64,000 bases of DNA, taken from Dactylonectria macrodidyma (lineage: Eukaryota > Ascomycota > Sordariomycetes > Hypocreales > Nectriaceae). The stretch covers positions 4,198,501-4,262,500 of the forward strand of contig JAGMUV010000002.1 in assembly GCA_020744425.1 (NCBI GenBank). The letters run 5' to 3'. The position numbers and the translations under genes were made by a program. The notes under the pieces were generated by a model that saw nothing but the letters and a program-made list of their open reading frames with translations, did no database searches and had not been told where the DNA came from. Below, piece by piece: positions 1-14,900 of this stretch. Within the stretch, counting starts at the first letter, position 1, and the number at the start of each line of letters is the position of its first letter.

Positions 1-327
1 ACTCTTGGAGACACTCACTGTTTCCTAAATGGCTCGTGGAGGCAAGTGATATGTGTCAACAGACAGGGGATGAATTACGATAATCTTGTTTCTTTCAGAC
101 ATGACAAGTGTTTGTACACACGCTCCTATAACCACAATGCGTAGATCCTTAACCGCTTTTTTCGCGTAGCATCCCACCCAAGTCCCAAGGCTCCTCCAGT
201 TTTGCGCCTGCAAGAATTAGGGAAACAGCACCTCTAAGTTTCTCACGGCCCATTCGATGAGTGTTGAGCTTACAGCATCTGTGCCTCGTTCTTGTTTCAT
301 TCCTTCAAACTCCCTAGATGAAACCTT

Positions 328-1155
328 CTATACAACGCGCTTGACCTCGAAGAAGCGGCGCAGCCACCAAACCTGGAAGAGGGACTCGCCAATGACGATG
401 CCAATGACGAACATGTTCCACCACTTGACTCGGTTGTTGGTGCTCTCGGCAGTGTTGCGGTGGGTGCGCTCGCGGATGACAATGTACTGCTGCTCGTCCT
501 TGACCTGGGCAAGGAGCTCGGAGAGGCGGCGGACTGTTGTAACGTCGATATTAGCTTCGGGTTTGGGAGATGGACAAGGGCGAGAATGGGCGGCAGAGCA
601 GACGTACCTTCACGGTCGAGGGGATCGGCGGGGACATCACCCTCGCTTACATATACGATGCCGTGGACGTTGAAGGAGACCTCCTTGGTGTTGGCACCCC
701 AGTTCTCGTTACCGAAGCAGTAGGTGTATTTGCCGTCGTGCTTGGCAGTGAACGAGTAGTCGCCGTTGGAGACGGTCTTCTCGTTGGTCTCGAATTGACC
801 ATTGGGATTGGAGATCTGTCCGGACCATGTTAGCACCGCGCTATTCGACATCATGTTTGCTATTTATCCCCTAGAAGCCTGCTGCCTTGTGCCTCAAGCC
901 ACCTCCCCGTCGCATGATGGCCACGAGGGGAGCTTCAAGGCGGAACGGACAACGTACCCAGAAGTCGATATCGAGGTTGCCTGCGCTTCCAAACTCGCGG
1001 TCGCCGACTTGGAAAGTGACAGTCATGGTGTCATCCTTGTGCAGGCTCTCATGGAAGCACTCGCGGCCGTGAGCGGGCAGAACGATGTTGTGGGCCGTGG
1101 CGGCGTGGAAGATGGCGGCGGCGAGGAGGGCCCTCGCAGCGGTAACGAAGTACAT
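328..1155 (-). CDS. emp24: p24-family cargo receptor of COPII/COPI vesicles, Emp24 type
   Basis: Exons 1155-958, 815-608 and 533-328 join to 203 aa. Residues 1-21 form a signal peptide ending near AxA. The lumenal GOLD domain carries the paired cysteines Cys33 (GRECFHE) and Cys99 (YTYCFGNE). A coiled stretch follows (RRLSELLAQVKDEQ, then RERTHRNTAEST), then one transmembrane helix near 172-194 and a short cytosolic tail RRFFEVKRVV with the FF motif used for COPII binding. The FFEV tail and RERTHRNTAEST block are typical of the p24-beta/Emp24 subfamily, which cycles between ER and Golgi and selects cargo such as GPI proteins. The last acceptor was placed at 534-535 because a CTAAT branch site precedes it; a nearer AG about 26 nt upstream would add nine residues. 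The gene is head to head with arf1. Confidence 0.93.
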
Positions 1156-3831
<2,676 letters not shown>

Positions 3832-4976
3832 AAGATGGCGTCGAGAAGTCTTCTCCGAACAAAGCCGCCTTCTCCCTCCTGCTCTCTGCCACATAGGTCT
3901 CTCATGGTTCTACACGACTCAAGGATTCGGTTGTAATTTGCAAAGTTATCGGTCAACCAATCGAAGTTATTCCTTGAACCAATATCACGTCTCTTCTTTT
4001 ACGACTCCCTCTCCTTCTCTTCCCCAAACGGTGCTTTCGTGAGCCCCGTTCTAAATGCTCGTTCATTCGTCTTCTGCCAACTCGTTCCGAGGGCCATAAC
4101 GTGCTTTCTTTGATTCTTTGGAGGAAAAGTCGGGTGACTGGTGGAGGCGTCTTTTGGGGAAACTCCGGGATATTGTACAGTCGGGTGTTCGTTTTCTTTG
4201 AAAAGAATACATTTCTACTGATGTGGTGCTCTCTGGTTTTCGTTTATTTTTCTACGCTTTCACTCTTCGTTTCAGGCATCGTGCAGAATGCAGAACACAA
4301 CACGAAAATGCCTACTGAACCATAACGCTTCGTTTTTGAGGAAATCAAGATGGAAAGTGCCCGTCTGACTCATCAGGGTCTAGCAAAGAGGGCGTGATGC
4401 TACACTCCTTTTTCTATTTTAGACCATCCCTTGTCATTAGTATCTCCGAACAGATTGGACTCAGATTGGACTGTGAGGGCTCCTGGATTGTGGACGCTGA
4501 CATGGGTAGGGTCCCATTCTCTTGTCATTTTTCAAGCATTAGAACATGTGGAGCATAAGGGTGGCTGGCGAGGGCTGGGTACCACATACTATGTAGTTGA
4601 TAGGAGATGCTGCATGATGGGAACATGAGACAAATGGAATACATCCTGTTTTCTATCCTTGTATTTATTAGGGACTTGCGACGCCGGTTTCCAGGTATAC
4701 ACATTCGCCGTCGTTAATTACACGGGCACCATATTCTTCATTCACCACCTTGCGATGCTCAACCGTATGACTGATCAACCAGAAGCACATGAAAGATGAA
4801 TTATGAATGAACAGTGTGAGAAAGAGCAAAGTCAACTAGCTATTCTGTGGCCTATTAAATAACTTTTGTCTGTTTGAGTTCTGGAAAGGAGAGTATGTTT
4901 TGTAAATCAACTTCTCATAATGGGTATGTTGTACATTAATTCATGATTCTGCAAACTCCTGTGCCACTTGAAAACC
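3832..4976. other. Convergent 3' flanks of arf1 and hsp78
   Basis: About 1.1 kb between two stop codons. It is AT-richer and T-rich on the + strand (for example 4640-4680 and 4880-4960), consistent with untranslated 3' ends. No gene is seen. Confidence 0.6.
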
Positions 4977-7361
4977 CTAAGACGCCTTTGGCATGATGGC
5001 GATGTCGAGCCCCTCGTTGTTGTCACGGATCTTTACCTCGGCTGTGTCGCCCATCTTCAACTCGCCCTTGATGATCTGATCTGCGAGGCCATTGCTGATC
5101 TCGTTGGTGATTAGGCGGTGGAGAGGACGTGCGCCAAATTTGGGGTCGTAGCCGCGCTCCGCAAGCCAGTCCTTGACCTCGTTGGACACGGAAAGGATGA
5201 TGCGGCGGTCATCGAGGCGCTGCTGCAGCTCCTTGAGGCGGATGTCGACAATGTCACGGATGGCTTTGATAGCCAAGCGCTTGAAGATGATGAAGGAGTC
5301 GATACGGTTCAGGAACTCTGGAGGGTACGCGGAAGCGACCACGTCCATTACAGCCTTGCGAACTGAAGGGTCGATGTCGCCATCTGCGGTCTCCTTGTAC
5401 GGTTGCAGATGGTTTTGGCCGACGAGGATATCGGCACCCAGATTAGACGTCAGAACGATGATGGTGTTCTTAAAGTCGACTTTGTGGCCTTGGGCATCGG
5501 TGAGGTATCCTTCATCTAGGACCTGCAACAGCAGAGCTGAAATGTCCCGATGTGCCTTCTCAAATTCATCAAACAATAAAACCGCATACGGCTTGCGGCG
5601 AACGGCCTCGGTCAGTTGACCGGCATCTTCATACCCGACGTAACCAGAGGGGGCTCCGATGAGGCGGGAAATGGTGTGCTTCTCCTGGAACTCTGACATG
5701 TCGAAGCGCACAACCGCAGACTCGGTCGAAAAGAGGAAGCTGGCGAGCTTCTTGCATAGCTCGGTCTTGCCCACACCGGTAGGGCCGAGGAAGAAGAACG
5801 ACGCTAAAGGTCGGTTGTCGCCACTCAAACCAGCTCGCTGGAGACGGACTGCGTTGGACACGGCCTTGATGGCCTCGTCCTGGCCTTTGACGGACTCGCG
5901 GAGGCTGTCCTCCATATGTACCAGTTTCTCAATGTGTCCGGAAGTAAGCTTGGACACTGGAATGCCTGTTATTCGAGAAACAACGTTGGCGATATCGTCC
6001 GAGGTAACCGAGTCGTGGATGAGAGTATCATCGTTCGACTTTGGAGCCTCGCCCTCCTGCGGCAGTTTTTGTTCCAATGTCGGGATGACGCCGAACCTTA
6101 ACTCGGATGCGCGTGCAAAGTGACCCTCTCTCTGGGCCTGTTCCAGTTCAAACTTGGCCCTGTCGAGGTCTTCTTGCACCTTCTTGACCGATTCGATCTC
6201 CGCCCTTTCCTTCTCCCATCGAGCATTCAGCTCGGCGATCTCGTCGTTATACGTTTGAAGATCCTTCTCGAGTTTCTCCCTCCGCTCTTTGCTTGGTAAG
6301 TCACTCTCTTTTCGGAGACTTTCGAGCTCTATTTGAATGGTCATGATCTTGTGGTCGAGGCGCATGATGTCCTCAGGCTTAGATTCGTGTTGGAGCTTCA
6401 GGTGACTGGCCGCTTCGTCCATAAGATCAATGGCTTTGTCCGGAAGAAAGCGGTCGGTAATATAGCGGTTGGAGAGTGTTGCAGCAGCCACCAAGGACCC
6501 GTCCGTAATTCGAACACCGTGGTGAACTTCGTACTTGTCCTTGATACCTCGCAGAATGCTGATGGTATCCTCGACCGTGGGTTCGTTGACGAGAATGGGC
6601 TGAAATCTTCGGGCCAGTGCAACATCCTTCTCGATGAGACGGTACTCGGCAAGTGTGGTAGCACCGCAGCATTGTAGGTCTCCTCGAGCTAAGGCGGGCT
6701 TCAAGAGGTTGGAGGCGTCGATGGAACCTTCAGCTTTTCCCAGGCCAAGCAGAGTGTGCAGTTCATCAATGAACAGAATGACCTCACCCTCTGCCTTCTC
6801 TACCTCACTGAGCACCTTCTTAAGCCTCTCCTCAAAGTCGCCTCGAAATTTGGCGCCAGCAATGAGTGATCCAAGATCCAGGCTGATGACCCGTTTGTTC
6901 TTGACGCTCTCAGGGACATCACCACGGACAATCCTCAGCGCCAGTCCTTCGAGAATTGCCGTCTTTCCAGTTCCTGCGTTGCCGATTAGGACAGGATTGT
7001 TCTTCGTGCGGCGTGAGAGAATTTGGATCGTCCTTTGGATCTCTGCATCCCTTCCAATCACGGGATCTAATTTTCCATCTTTTGCCCGAGCAGTCAAGTC
7101 AACACCGAACTGCTCTAGAGCCGGCTTCTTTTCTTCACCACTCATGTCCATTCGGTGAGTCCCACCGGGTGGATGAGGTCGTCCATTTGCGTAGGTTCTG
7201 ACAGCAAGACTTGGGATCAATCGCAACGATGTTGGGCGAATGGTCTGCGTTACCAATAGCCGTGTAAGTGGTCGGAGGTTTCGGGTCGGAGTAACAGCAA
7301 GTCGCTGGGCCGACGTAATTAACTGCCTGCGTGCCTGCATATTGACTACTGCGGTACACAC
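4977..7361 (-). CDS. hsp78: Mitochondrial Hsp100/ClpB disaggregase Hsp78
   Basis: Single-exon gene of 794 aa from the first ATG; a second in-frame ATG at 7340 (MQARRQL) gives 787 aa and an equally good mitochondrial presequence, rich in Arg, Ser and Thr up to about residue 60. There is no ClpB N-domain, as usual for Hsp78. AAA-1 contains Walker [10 protein letters not shown] and Walker B ILFIDELH; a coiled-coil middle domain ([16 protein letters not shown] onward, including LARW-like LNARWEKE) follows; AAA-2 has GPTGVGKTE and [10 protein letters not shown]. The product solubilises aggregated matrix proteins with mitochondrial Hsp70. It is divergent from rpl6, sharing a 388-bp promoter with a CACGTG box at 7540. 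Convincing trimeric heat-shock elements were not found there. Confidence 0.96.
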   Translation of the reverse strand: MCTAVVNMQARRQLITSAQRLAVTPTRNLRPLTRLLVTQTIRPTSLRLIPSLAVRTYANGRPHPPGGTHRMDMSGEEKKPALEQFGVDLTARAKDGKLDPVIGRDAEIQRTIQILSRRTKNNPVLIGNAGTGKTAILEGLALRIVRGDVPESVKNKRVISLDLGSLIAGAKFRGDFEERLKKVLSEVEKAEGEVILFIDELHTLLGLGKAEGSIDASNLLKPALARGDLQCCGATTLAEYRLIEKDVALARRFQPILVNEPTVEDTISILRGIKDKYEVHHGVRITDGSLVAAATLSNRYITDRFLPDKAIDLMDEAASHLKLQHESKPEDIMRLDHKIMTIQIELESLRKESDLPSKERREKLEKDLQTYNDEIAELNARWEKERAEIESVKKVQEDLDRAKFELEQAQREGHFARASELRFGVIPTLEQKLPQEGEAPKSNDDTLIHDSVTSDDIANVVSRITGIPVSKLTSGHIEKLVHMEDSLRESVKGQDEAIKAVSNAVRLQRAGLSGDNRPLASFFFLGPTGVGKTELCKKLASFLFSTESAVVRFDMSEFQEKHTISRLIGAPSGYVGYEDAGQLTEAVRRKPYAVLLFDEFEKAHRDISALLLQVLDEGYLTDAQGHKVDFKNTIIVLTSNLGADILVGQNHLQPYKETADGDIDPSVRKAVMDVVASAYPPEFLNRIDSFIIFKRLAIKAIRDIVDIRLKELQQRLDDRRIILSVSNEVKDWLAERGYDPKFGARPLHRLITNEISNGLADQIIKGELKMGDTAEVKIRDNNEGLDIAIMPKAS

Positions 7362-7749
7362 ATGATATAATTAAAGAAGTAATTGGTGGTGAACAAAAGA
7401 GAGAGAAATTCCCAACATGAGAGGGAAACAGGTGCTATATCTAGACGTCGGAGAGCTTCGGCAAGAGGTCTCATGACGCCTGGAGCACTTTCTCGCACTT
7501 TCCGCCGACCATAGCTCCGAAAACCCCATATCTTATCATCACGTGTTGGAAGCCCCATGTCCGGCCCACGAGCGGCAACAGGGTGTCCACCGGATACCGA
7601 TTGGGTTAGCGTCAGAGGGTTCACATTTTGATTCCCACAAACTCGCTAGCGGCGCTCACAAAGAATTCTAACATTTCCGGGCGCATCATCACCAAGTGTC
7701 TTCCTTTCCTTATCACCCAACCCTAACCACCAGCCAGGAGAGTGTCACC
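7362..7749. promoter_or_regulatory. Bidirectional promoter of hsp78 and rpl6
   Basis: A 388-bp spacer between start codons. It contains a CACGTG palindrome at 7540-7545 next to a TTATC (GATA) word, the duplicated GCACTTTC near 7485-7500, and a telomere-like AACCCTAACC at 7719-7728, 22 bases before the rpl6 ATG. Confidence 0.5.
7719..7728 (+). promoter_or_regulatory. Telomere-repeat-like AACCCTAACC upstream of rpl6
   Basis: The TTAGGG-type word lies just before the rpl6 start. In several fungi the telomere-repeat-binding factor Tbf1 drives ribosomal protein genes through such sites; binding here is inferred from the motif only. Confidence 0.35.
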
Positions 7750-8681
7750 ATGTCGACGACCACATCCAAGACGTTCGGGAAGTCGACCCGGGAGGTCCCC
7801 GCCTCCTCAGAGAAGGCCAAGAAGTGGTACAGCGCCGAAGATGATGCCGAGAGCAAGAAGGTGAGTCTCTGGTGATGCATCGCAATCCACTTGACATCTA
7901 TGCATTGGAGGCGCGGATTGATATGGGAATCGAATGGGGGCAACCGACTCTGGGATTCCCTCAGATGTGGGAGACCGTGCTTGCAATCAAGGCTCGCGAA
8001 GTCGGAACCCGAATATTCGAACTCTGTCTATACGCAACTCCAATGACATGGCGGTGGTCGGTGCCATGGATATTCTACAAAGGCGATGGCAATTTCGCAC
8101 AGAACCATTTGTGCTGACTGCTTGAAACTACAGGTCCGCAAGGCCGTCCGATCTTGGGCTCCCCGCAAGTCCCTCGAGGCCGGCACTGTCCTCATCCTCC
8201 TCGCTGGCCGTTTCCGTGGCAAGCGTGTCATCCTCCTGAAGACTCTTGACCAGGGTGTCCTCCTCGTTACCGGCCCCTTCAAGATCAACGGTGTCCCCCT
8301 CCGACGAGTCAACTCCCGATACGTCATCGCCACCTCCTACAAGGTCGACATCTCCGGTCTCGATGAGAAGAAGATCGAGGAGATCTCTCAACCCAAGTAC
8401 TTCACCGCCGAGAAGTCCAAGGAGAAGGCTGGCGAGGAGGCTTTCTTCAAGCAGGGAGAGAAGCCGCAGGTACGATTTCCTGGAAATGGTATTTTTTGTG
8501 TCTGGTGACTGACTTTGTGGGCCCACAGAAGAAGGAGATCAACAGCAGCCGTGCTGCCGACCAGAAGGCCATCGACAAGGCCTTGATCGCCAACATCAAG
8601 AAGGTGGACCTACTGGCCAGCTACCTCGGTAGCTCTTTCAGCTTGCGAAAGGGCGACAAGCCCCACGAGATGGCTTGGTAA
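7750..8681 (+). CDS. rpl6: Large-subunit ribosomal protein eL6
   Basis: Exons 7750-7860, 8134-8469 and 8529-8681 join to 199 aa. The eL6 core is clear: a KOW-like start [19 protein letters not shown], then [44 protein letters not shown], split here only by this description, and a lysine-rich C-terminal extension ending [12 protein letters not shown]. The protein is part of the 60S subunit. Intron 1 is long for this genome (273 nt), but I found no box C/D or H/ACA snoRNA in it. The gene is head to head with hsp78 and convergent with the peptidase gene downstream. Confidence 0.96.
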
Positions 8682-9176
8682 ACTTATGCATCTTCGTGCC
8701 GGGGCTGGGGGAGTACCAGGGTTGCGACGACGGGTTGTAGAACGGGAAGGGTCTCCGAAATGGGCTGGTTTGGCCAATTGCATTTGGAAGTCGACGGCAT
8801 CGGTCACATTTTGGCGTCTGTAATCAGGTTTTACAGTCAAAAAACAAACGAGCATACAAAATCTACCAGGCTTCCGGTGAGAGGCTCTCATGATAAGCAA
8901 CCATTCGGAGTATTCGTCTTTCTTGGGTGAAAACAGAACGCGGGCGGCTTGTGGGTACACCTCCGAACCGCACTGGGCTGGACATTGGGGCTGAGGTTGG
9001 AATGAAGATGCAAGAAATATGTGTCCTTTGGCTGGCAGCACATTATCAACCCTTGGTGTTGGTGAGATGTTGTGCTGGGAATCAGTTCCGAAATAGCATC
9101 ATGGCTTGCTTTCTTCTATTCTACACTATCTAGCCCTCATTGATGATTACGAGTGCCAAATGTTCCAGCTATGCTA
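8682..9176. other. Convergent 3' flanks of rpl6 and DPP III
   Basis: About 500 bases between stop codons with no gene-like frame. Nothing distinctive was seen. Confidence 0.55.
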
Positions 9177-11942
9177 TCACAGATGTCTGTCGACCCAGCT
9201 CTCAACCATGCCGGTGAGCGTCGCGTCGTAGTGCTTAATCGCGACCTTACCAGTAGCATCGTCCAGGTAGGTATTGGCCTGGACAAAAACCTTACGGGGT
9301 TGCTTGTTGGCGAGAACAACGTTGCGGACCTTAGTACCCCAGAAGTCAGGGTCGACAGTGGTCATGTGGACGTAAAAGTCCGTTCCTGTCTGAACATCGG
9401 CAGTAGACTTGTAGACGTGCAACTTCTGTAGGTACTTTGCGACGGCTAGAAGACTCTTTCAGCATAATGCCTTAGTGAGGGAGTGAGGGGGACATACCAT
9501 CACGGCCTGCAGTGAGAATTTTTGAGCGATCTAGCTTAATAGTCAGGTCAGAGAGATCGTCCTCCTTGTAGTCGAGCTTGCAGAAATCATCTTCAGCTTC
9601 AAGGAAGCACTTGAGGATGGAGAAGCGAGCTTGGCTGTGAGCCTGTCCCCATTTCTGACTCTTGGGATCCCACATCTCCAGAGAGCCAAGACCAGACCGG
9701 GCCATAGAAAGGTAAGATGCATAGAGGACATCGCCAGCCTCGCTGTTGATATCCTCGGAGCCATCGCCGAACCCGAAAATCTTCAGCACCGGGAACTCGC
9801 AGCTAAGGTGCATGGCAACAAGTTCAGCTCGACACTCTTCATACGACGCAGCAATGCTACCGAAGACAGAGCCCCAAGTCTGGCCAGGCTTGTACCAGGT
9901 AGAGATGGGCTTGTTATCAACAGGGCTGACTGGGGGGTTCTCCTTGTCGAAGTTGAAAGAGCCGGGTGAGGTCTCCTGTAGGAGCTTACCGCAACCGTGC
10001 CCTGATGCGAGTTAGCAGGAAAACAACTCGCCCGCATTTGCAACACTCACCGGTAAGTTCGTGAAGACCAACTTGAACCTCGAAAGAGGCATCACGCTGC
10101 TTCTTGTAGACCTCCAGGTCCTCTTCGCGAATGAAGGGAATCTTCTCGTTGGGGGCCTTGGCACTCAATACATTTCCAAGGGACACGTTCTTGAAGCCTT
10201 CAGTCTGTCGGATGTCATCATAGTTGGGACTAAATATTTGGAGTCAGTGGTATGACCAATTATGTATGTGTAGTGAGTTGACCGGCAACTCGGGTAAAGT
10301 TTTGGCAAAAACTTACATATTGATGCCAGCAGGAATGCCAGAACCTAGGAATCATTTAGTCTTAAAACATAGGAATGAGACGAGACGCTTACCGGCAAAG
10401 GTGAGGACTTCGAGAGAAGTAAAGTCGGGAGACAAGAACTTGTCCTTTTCAAACTCCTTGCCCCAAGGCAAGAGGGGAATAAGTCCAGGAGCTGCGGCGA
10501 CGAGCTCACCAAAAGCGCGGGTTCGTTCCACTAGAAATTGTCAGTTAGTGCCAATTAGATTTGTTGGCAGACATTGATCTCACTGTTAACCACTATCAAG
10601 TTCGTCAGTAGACTATTGCCAAGCACTGGAATGCGGGGGGCAACAAACTGGAAGCAAAGCCCTCCCATTCGCCACGAATGCCAGCAGGGTCTCGGTACGT
10701 TTCGATGAAGCCAATATTAGACTCAACCATCGGGCCCTTATCCTTGATCCAATATCGCTGGCTGTCCTTGAAATCCTCCAAGGAACCAGTCTCGAAAGAC
10801 TTGGTGTAAGCCGAGTGCATGTTCTTCTGGGTCTCGTTGTCCGCATTCTCGCCAGCCTTGCTGATATATGCAGCGATGTTCTTCATCTCTTCGGCGTAGT
10901 CCCCGAATGTGAGCGTGATGGTCTTGCCCTTCAGAACGCCATCCTCAATTGTGAACTGGGTCTCCTTGCCAATGTCGCCGCCCTGTGATGGAACGCTGGT
11001 CACAGCAGAAGCGATCAAGATCTCAAAGTTGCCATCAGGAAGCTTTCGCAATCGGTTGTTCTCGGGGAGCTGTCCTTTGGACTCCATCCAGTCGGAAACG
11101 GCCTTAATCTCGTCCTTGGTGATTTTTGAAGAGTCAGGATAGTATGTAGTCATGTGGCCATCATCTGGGTATCCCAGGTGCATGATGGCAGGGTTGGTAG
11201 CTCCGAATATGGCGCCGTTAGTGGCCTCATAGAACTTGGTGGCTTCGGTGCTGGTAGCTGCGAGAGCAGCCACACTCTTCTCGCTGCATCGGGGAATGAA
11301 CTTGGAGTCACCGAAACTCTTGTAGTTGCCGTTGTTACCGAGGAACATGGCAGCATACTCAAGGAACAGGGTGACCTCGGCCTCCTCAACGCCTGCCTTG
11401 CTGCCCAGAGCGTTCCAGTCGCCTCCGGCAGACTTGTGCAAAGCCAGAATTAAGTCATAGATGGGCTCTGATTCAGGGGAAATCTGTCGCAAGACGATTC
11501 TGGTGCCGGCAAAGGCGGCCCTGATATGTGCGATTAGCCACTGGTGCGGGGACGAAGCTTGTGAGCAGATATGGAACAGCGGAACAACTGACTTGCTAAT
11601 GAAGTGAGCATATCGCTTCTGTTTGTCGGTCAAAGCCTCAAAGTGCTTCTCAATCTCGAGCCTGACAACCGAGGGAGGCTGATCGGCGAGGTAGTGGACC
11701 AGCTCGTTGGAGTTCATGATGGTCGAGGTGGAAAATCTCTGACGAGTCTGTTGGAAGGACCTGGGAGAGTGAGGGACGCGGCGGCGTGTGGGAATGGAGG
11801 GCTTGAAGGCTGCGATTCGGAGTGAAGGCAATCTTCGAAGAATGAAAGACGGTGAGATTGGAGAAGGCATAGGAGTCGATTTGCAGTGGCCGTCTGTCAC
11901 TGCCGCCCAATAAATCTTCGGGACCTTTGGACCTGCCGCCAA
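9177..11942 (-). CDS. Dipeptidyl peptidase III (zinc metallopeptidase, family M49)
   Basis: Seven exons: 11942-10649, 10592-10584 (9 nt), 10530-10393, 10344-10317 (28 nt), 10229-10051, 10001-9498 and 9445-9177. They give 806 aa from the first ATG, 782 from the ATG at 11870, or 731 from the ATG at 11717, which matches the family length. In the 731-aa numbering the zinc site is HELTGH at 471-476, a variant of HELLGH, and the second zinc motif is EECRAE at 529-534. The block [20 protein letters not shown] (20 residues) is strongly conserved. The enzyme removes dipeptides from the N-termini of short peptides in the cytosol. The extra N-terminal ~51 residues are rich in Arg, Ser and Pro and resemble a mitochondrial presequence, so alternative starts may give two locations. 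Confidence 0.95.
10584..10592 (-). other. Nine-nucleotide micro-exon of DPP III
   Basis: The exon TGGTTAACA is flanked by an acceptor TAG (with CTGAC upstream) and a donor GTGAGA. Adding it turns the junction into GFASMVNMERTR, matching the GFVAVVN region of animal DPP III. Without it the frame is preserved but three conserved residues are lost. Confidence 0.85.
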
Positions 11943-14900
11943 ACGTGTCCATGAGACGCGGGGACCTTTTGGTGAGGCGCAAGCAGCAGATGCTTGTTTA
12001 GGTTAGTTGGATGTGTTCATTTCCCCGCCTCAAACGACTTGTCAGAGAGAGGGGCAGTGATGTCACTCGTCGTTCGCGGGGATAAAGTGAACGGGAAGGA
12101 AACTGATGCGTGGACAGGACATGATGTCAAATTCCAAGGCTGACATAAATACTGTGTTATTCTTATGCATATCATGCAATATTCGAGCTCTTGTCATTGC
12201 CAGCCATTCCCATTGCTCCCACTACGAAATTAATATGATTGTGTCAAGGTGTGCTCCATGTGCCAGCTTACACGTGAGATGTGTGCCAATTTGGCTTAAC
12301 CCCTCTCTAGCGTAACAGCTCCTCCCTCACTGGAACTTAGTGGAAGTCAGTGGCGCCACTCTCAGCCACTGGAAAGGAGGGGCTGTCGGCGGGGTGGCTG
12401 TCGAGCTGCCTGATCAGGTCCTCAAATGCGTGAATCCCTGAGGACTTGTGTGAGTTTGACTAAGTCACAGCAATTCGACGGCCCATCAAAAGCCGTTAAA
12501 ACATGAGACGGCAAAAATGCCGATGAGCCTGCAGGAATTGTCCTGTGACCTGATGACGGATATTGGCGCCTTGGAGGTTTATAGCAAGATGAAGGTGTCG
12601 ACATGATGGGACTGGGAATTAGCCTGACGGTCACACATATTCCTTGCGTCACTCTTTAGCTGGTTCCCCAAGCTTTTCGATCGGGGAAGAGTGTCTAAGA
12701 AGACTTGCCTAATTGGATCTTCCAAGTGCTTGTTATTCGCAGATAGTTTGGAGAGGCTTGATGGCTATGCCTCCCCACGCTGGACGACAAAGGGTCGCCC
12801 CCACATAAGGGTATGTGTGTAGAAACAGACCTGAAAGAGACCTGTGCTCAAGTTAAGAATAGGGCGACTGTATTGAGCTTCCATTGTTTTAAAGATTAAA
12901 CTCTCAAAAGTCAGTCTACAAAATTCCGTCTTGTGGGTATTCAGAGTAGACATCAGATCTTCCCAACAACGCTCCATGTCCGTAACTGTTTGTCAACCCG
13001 GCGGTAAGAGAGCAATACTGCGACACTTGTCATGTCAGGCCAGATATTGGGGAAAAGCCTCTTAGTTGCTGTCAGCAACTTCGGGTCGGGTGGGTGCGGC
13101 CGAGAGCCTCTCGTATGAGATAAAGGAAACAACTGCAAGAATTCTATATACATCCGGGATATCACCGCCCACCCCACAGTCCCGCGGGGGTTGCCGCGCT
13201 ATACGGGCGTTCGGGACGTGATAGCTTAGATACGATGTCTTATGGGCGGAAAAGGCGCATCATATCATTGGGGCTGCCGGTCGGAATAGATAGTCAGGGA
13301 CAACAGGGTGACTTGCATCGCGCACACGATGATCAGCATGTGTGTCAGTCCGATGCTTGCATGCTAGGTGGACTGTTGTGTCCGCCTTTGGATGACTGAA
13401 GGAGGGCTAGTGCTAAGCTCAACTTCAGCGCGCAGATGCAGTGCAAGTCAGGAACGGATGTAGACGGAGAAGCGGGCCACGGAACGGGATTGAACGACGG
13501 GGATGAAATAGGTAGTAAGAGAGTGGAAGGGGTGCCAGTGTTTGCTGGTCACGACCTGCCGTTCCATGTACTTTGTAGAGAATGTAGTGGATATGGCCGA
13601 TTAACGAAGTTTCGCCTACCGCATCTCTCGTCAGTCAATGCGAAGCCTTTGGAGGAAATGGGATACTGATGATCTGTAGCAAGTGGATGAATATAAGCGG
13701 TGAAGCTCTGACAAGACACCGCTGTGGCAGCCGGCAACGGAAGCAGCAGGGGATGAAACTCGGCGAGCAACGCGTGCTGCAAGAAAGCAAGGACTAGCAA
13801 TAACGGACGGTGTCGGAGCGTCCACCGCCACCCACCGGAAGCATTGCTTCGGAATGCCAACCTGCCAGCCGAACCGAAGAGACCAAGAAACGAAGGGTGG
13901 GGAATTCATGTGGTTGGCTAGCTAGGAATAGTACTGTAGCTAGGCCAGGGACTCCGGGCGGGGAAGCAGGAAAGGTTGACGGTGTGCTCTCTGCTTACCT
14001 TGTTGGGAGTCGAATGTCCCGAGCGGATGGCGAGGATGGGGCTGGGTGGTTGTGGTTGTGGAGGAGGACCTGGTGATGTGATGAGACGAATTTAAAGGGT
14101 TGGGTTTTGACAACATCCATTAGCCAACCCTTGGTGACTGAGGCCAGAGGCTGGATTGTGATGGAGGTATAACTGCACCTACCTACCTTGGGTACTTTGC
14201 GTACCGAGCTATTAGTTTCCCTTTTCCTACTTCACTTCCATTGCCGTGACTCGCACCTAATTATTTCTTTCAACCCGTCAACAAGGCCAGGCCTGAAGCT
14301 GAAATCCCAGTCAGCATCCAATGCAAAAAGACCAGGCTGTGCGCGGCTCTGTGGGGCAGCAACACCTCCGCCTGACCTCAAGAAATCTGTGACCCCCACG
14401 CTACGCAAGCCCACCCCTGAGGTAGAGCTCCACGGAGCGGCCTCTGTTCTCGCTGGACAACGACTAGGATCGTTTCCTTTGCGCCCCCCGAAGATTCCAC
14501 TGGGCGCCACCGAATGCCGGAGAGCGCGCTGGAAGGGGTGGGGTTGGGGGTGTCTCGGGGGTGTAACAATGACTCCCCCGACTAATTCTGTACCACCCAC
14601 GCACTCCGTCTTGTGAGACACTGCTTGACTGCTTTGAGCGGCCAGGATGCATCCCCAACAGCGGGAGAGGACTGCGGGGAAAATGGAAGTCTTAGCCCTT
14701 GTCCCTCTGTATGTCGCCAGGAGCTCTGGCTGGCTGTTCCAACAGGCGGAAATGGCGGGCTGGGTGATGTCCGTCATGTTCGTTCATCTGCTGCTCGTGT
14801 GTTGTTGTTTTGTTTGGAAGATTCCGTTTCCCCGTGGGCTCGTGGACTCACTCGTCGACCAAAAGGGACCAAAAACAGTACCACACCGGCGTAGTCCGCT

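Noticed and set aside
5118..7201. Several long frames antisense to hsp78
   Set aside because: They mirror the strongly coding hsp78 strand; such shadows arise from GC-biased third positions.
7362..7749. Heat-shock elements before hsp78
   Set aside because: GAA and TTC words occur (for example GAATTC near 7664), but no array of three alternating 5-bp units was found.
7861..8133. Possible intronic snoRNA in rpl6 intron 1 (GTGATGC and CTGA words)
   Set aside because: The C-like box is imperfect, the D box is almost 250 nt away, and no terminal stem is visible.
14232..14777. 181-codon minus-strand frame
   Set aside because: Overlaps several equally long frames on both strands, no homologous features, Trp/Arg/Pro-rich composition typical of chance frames in GC-rich DNA.
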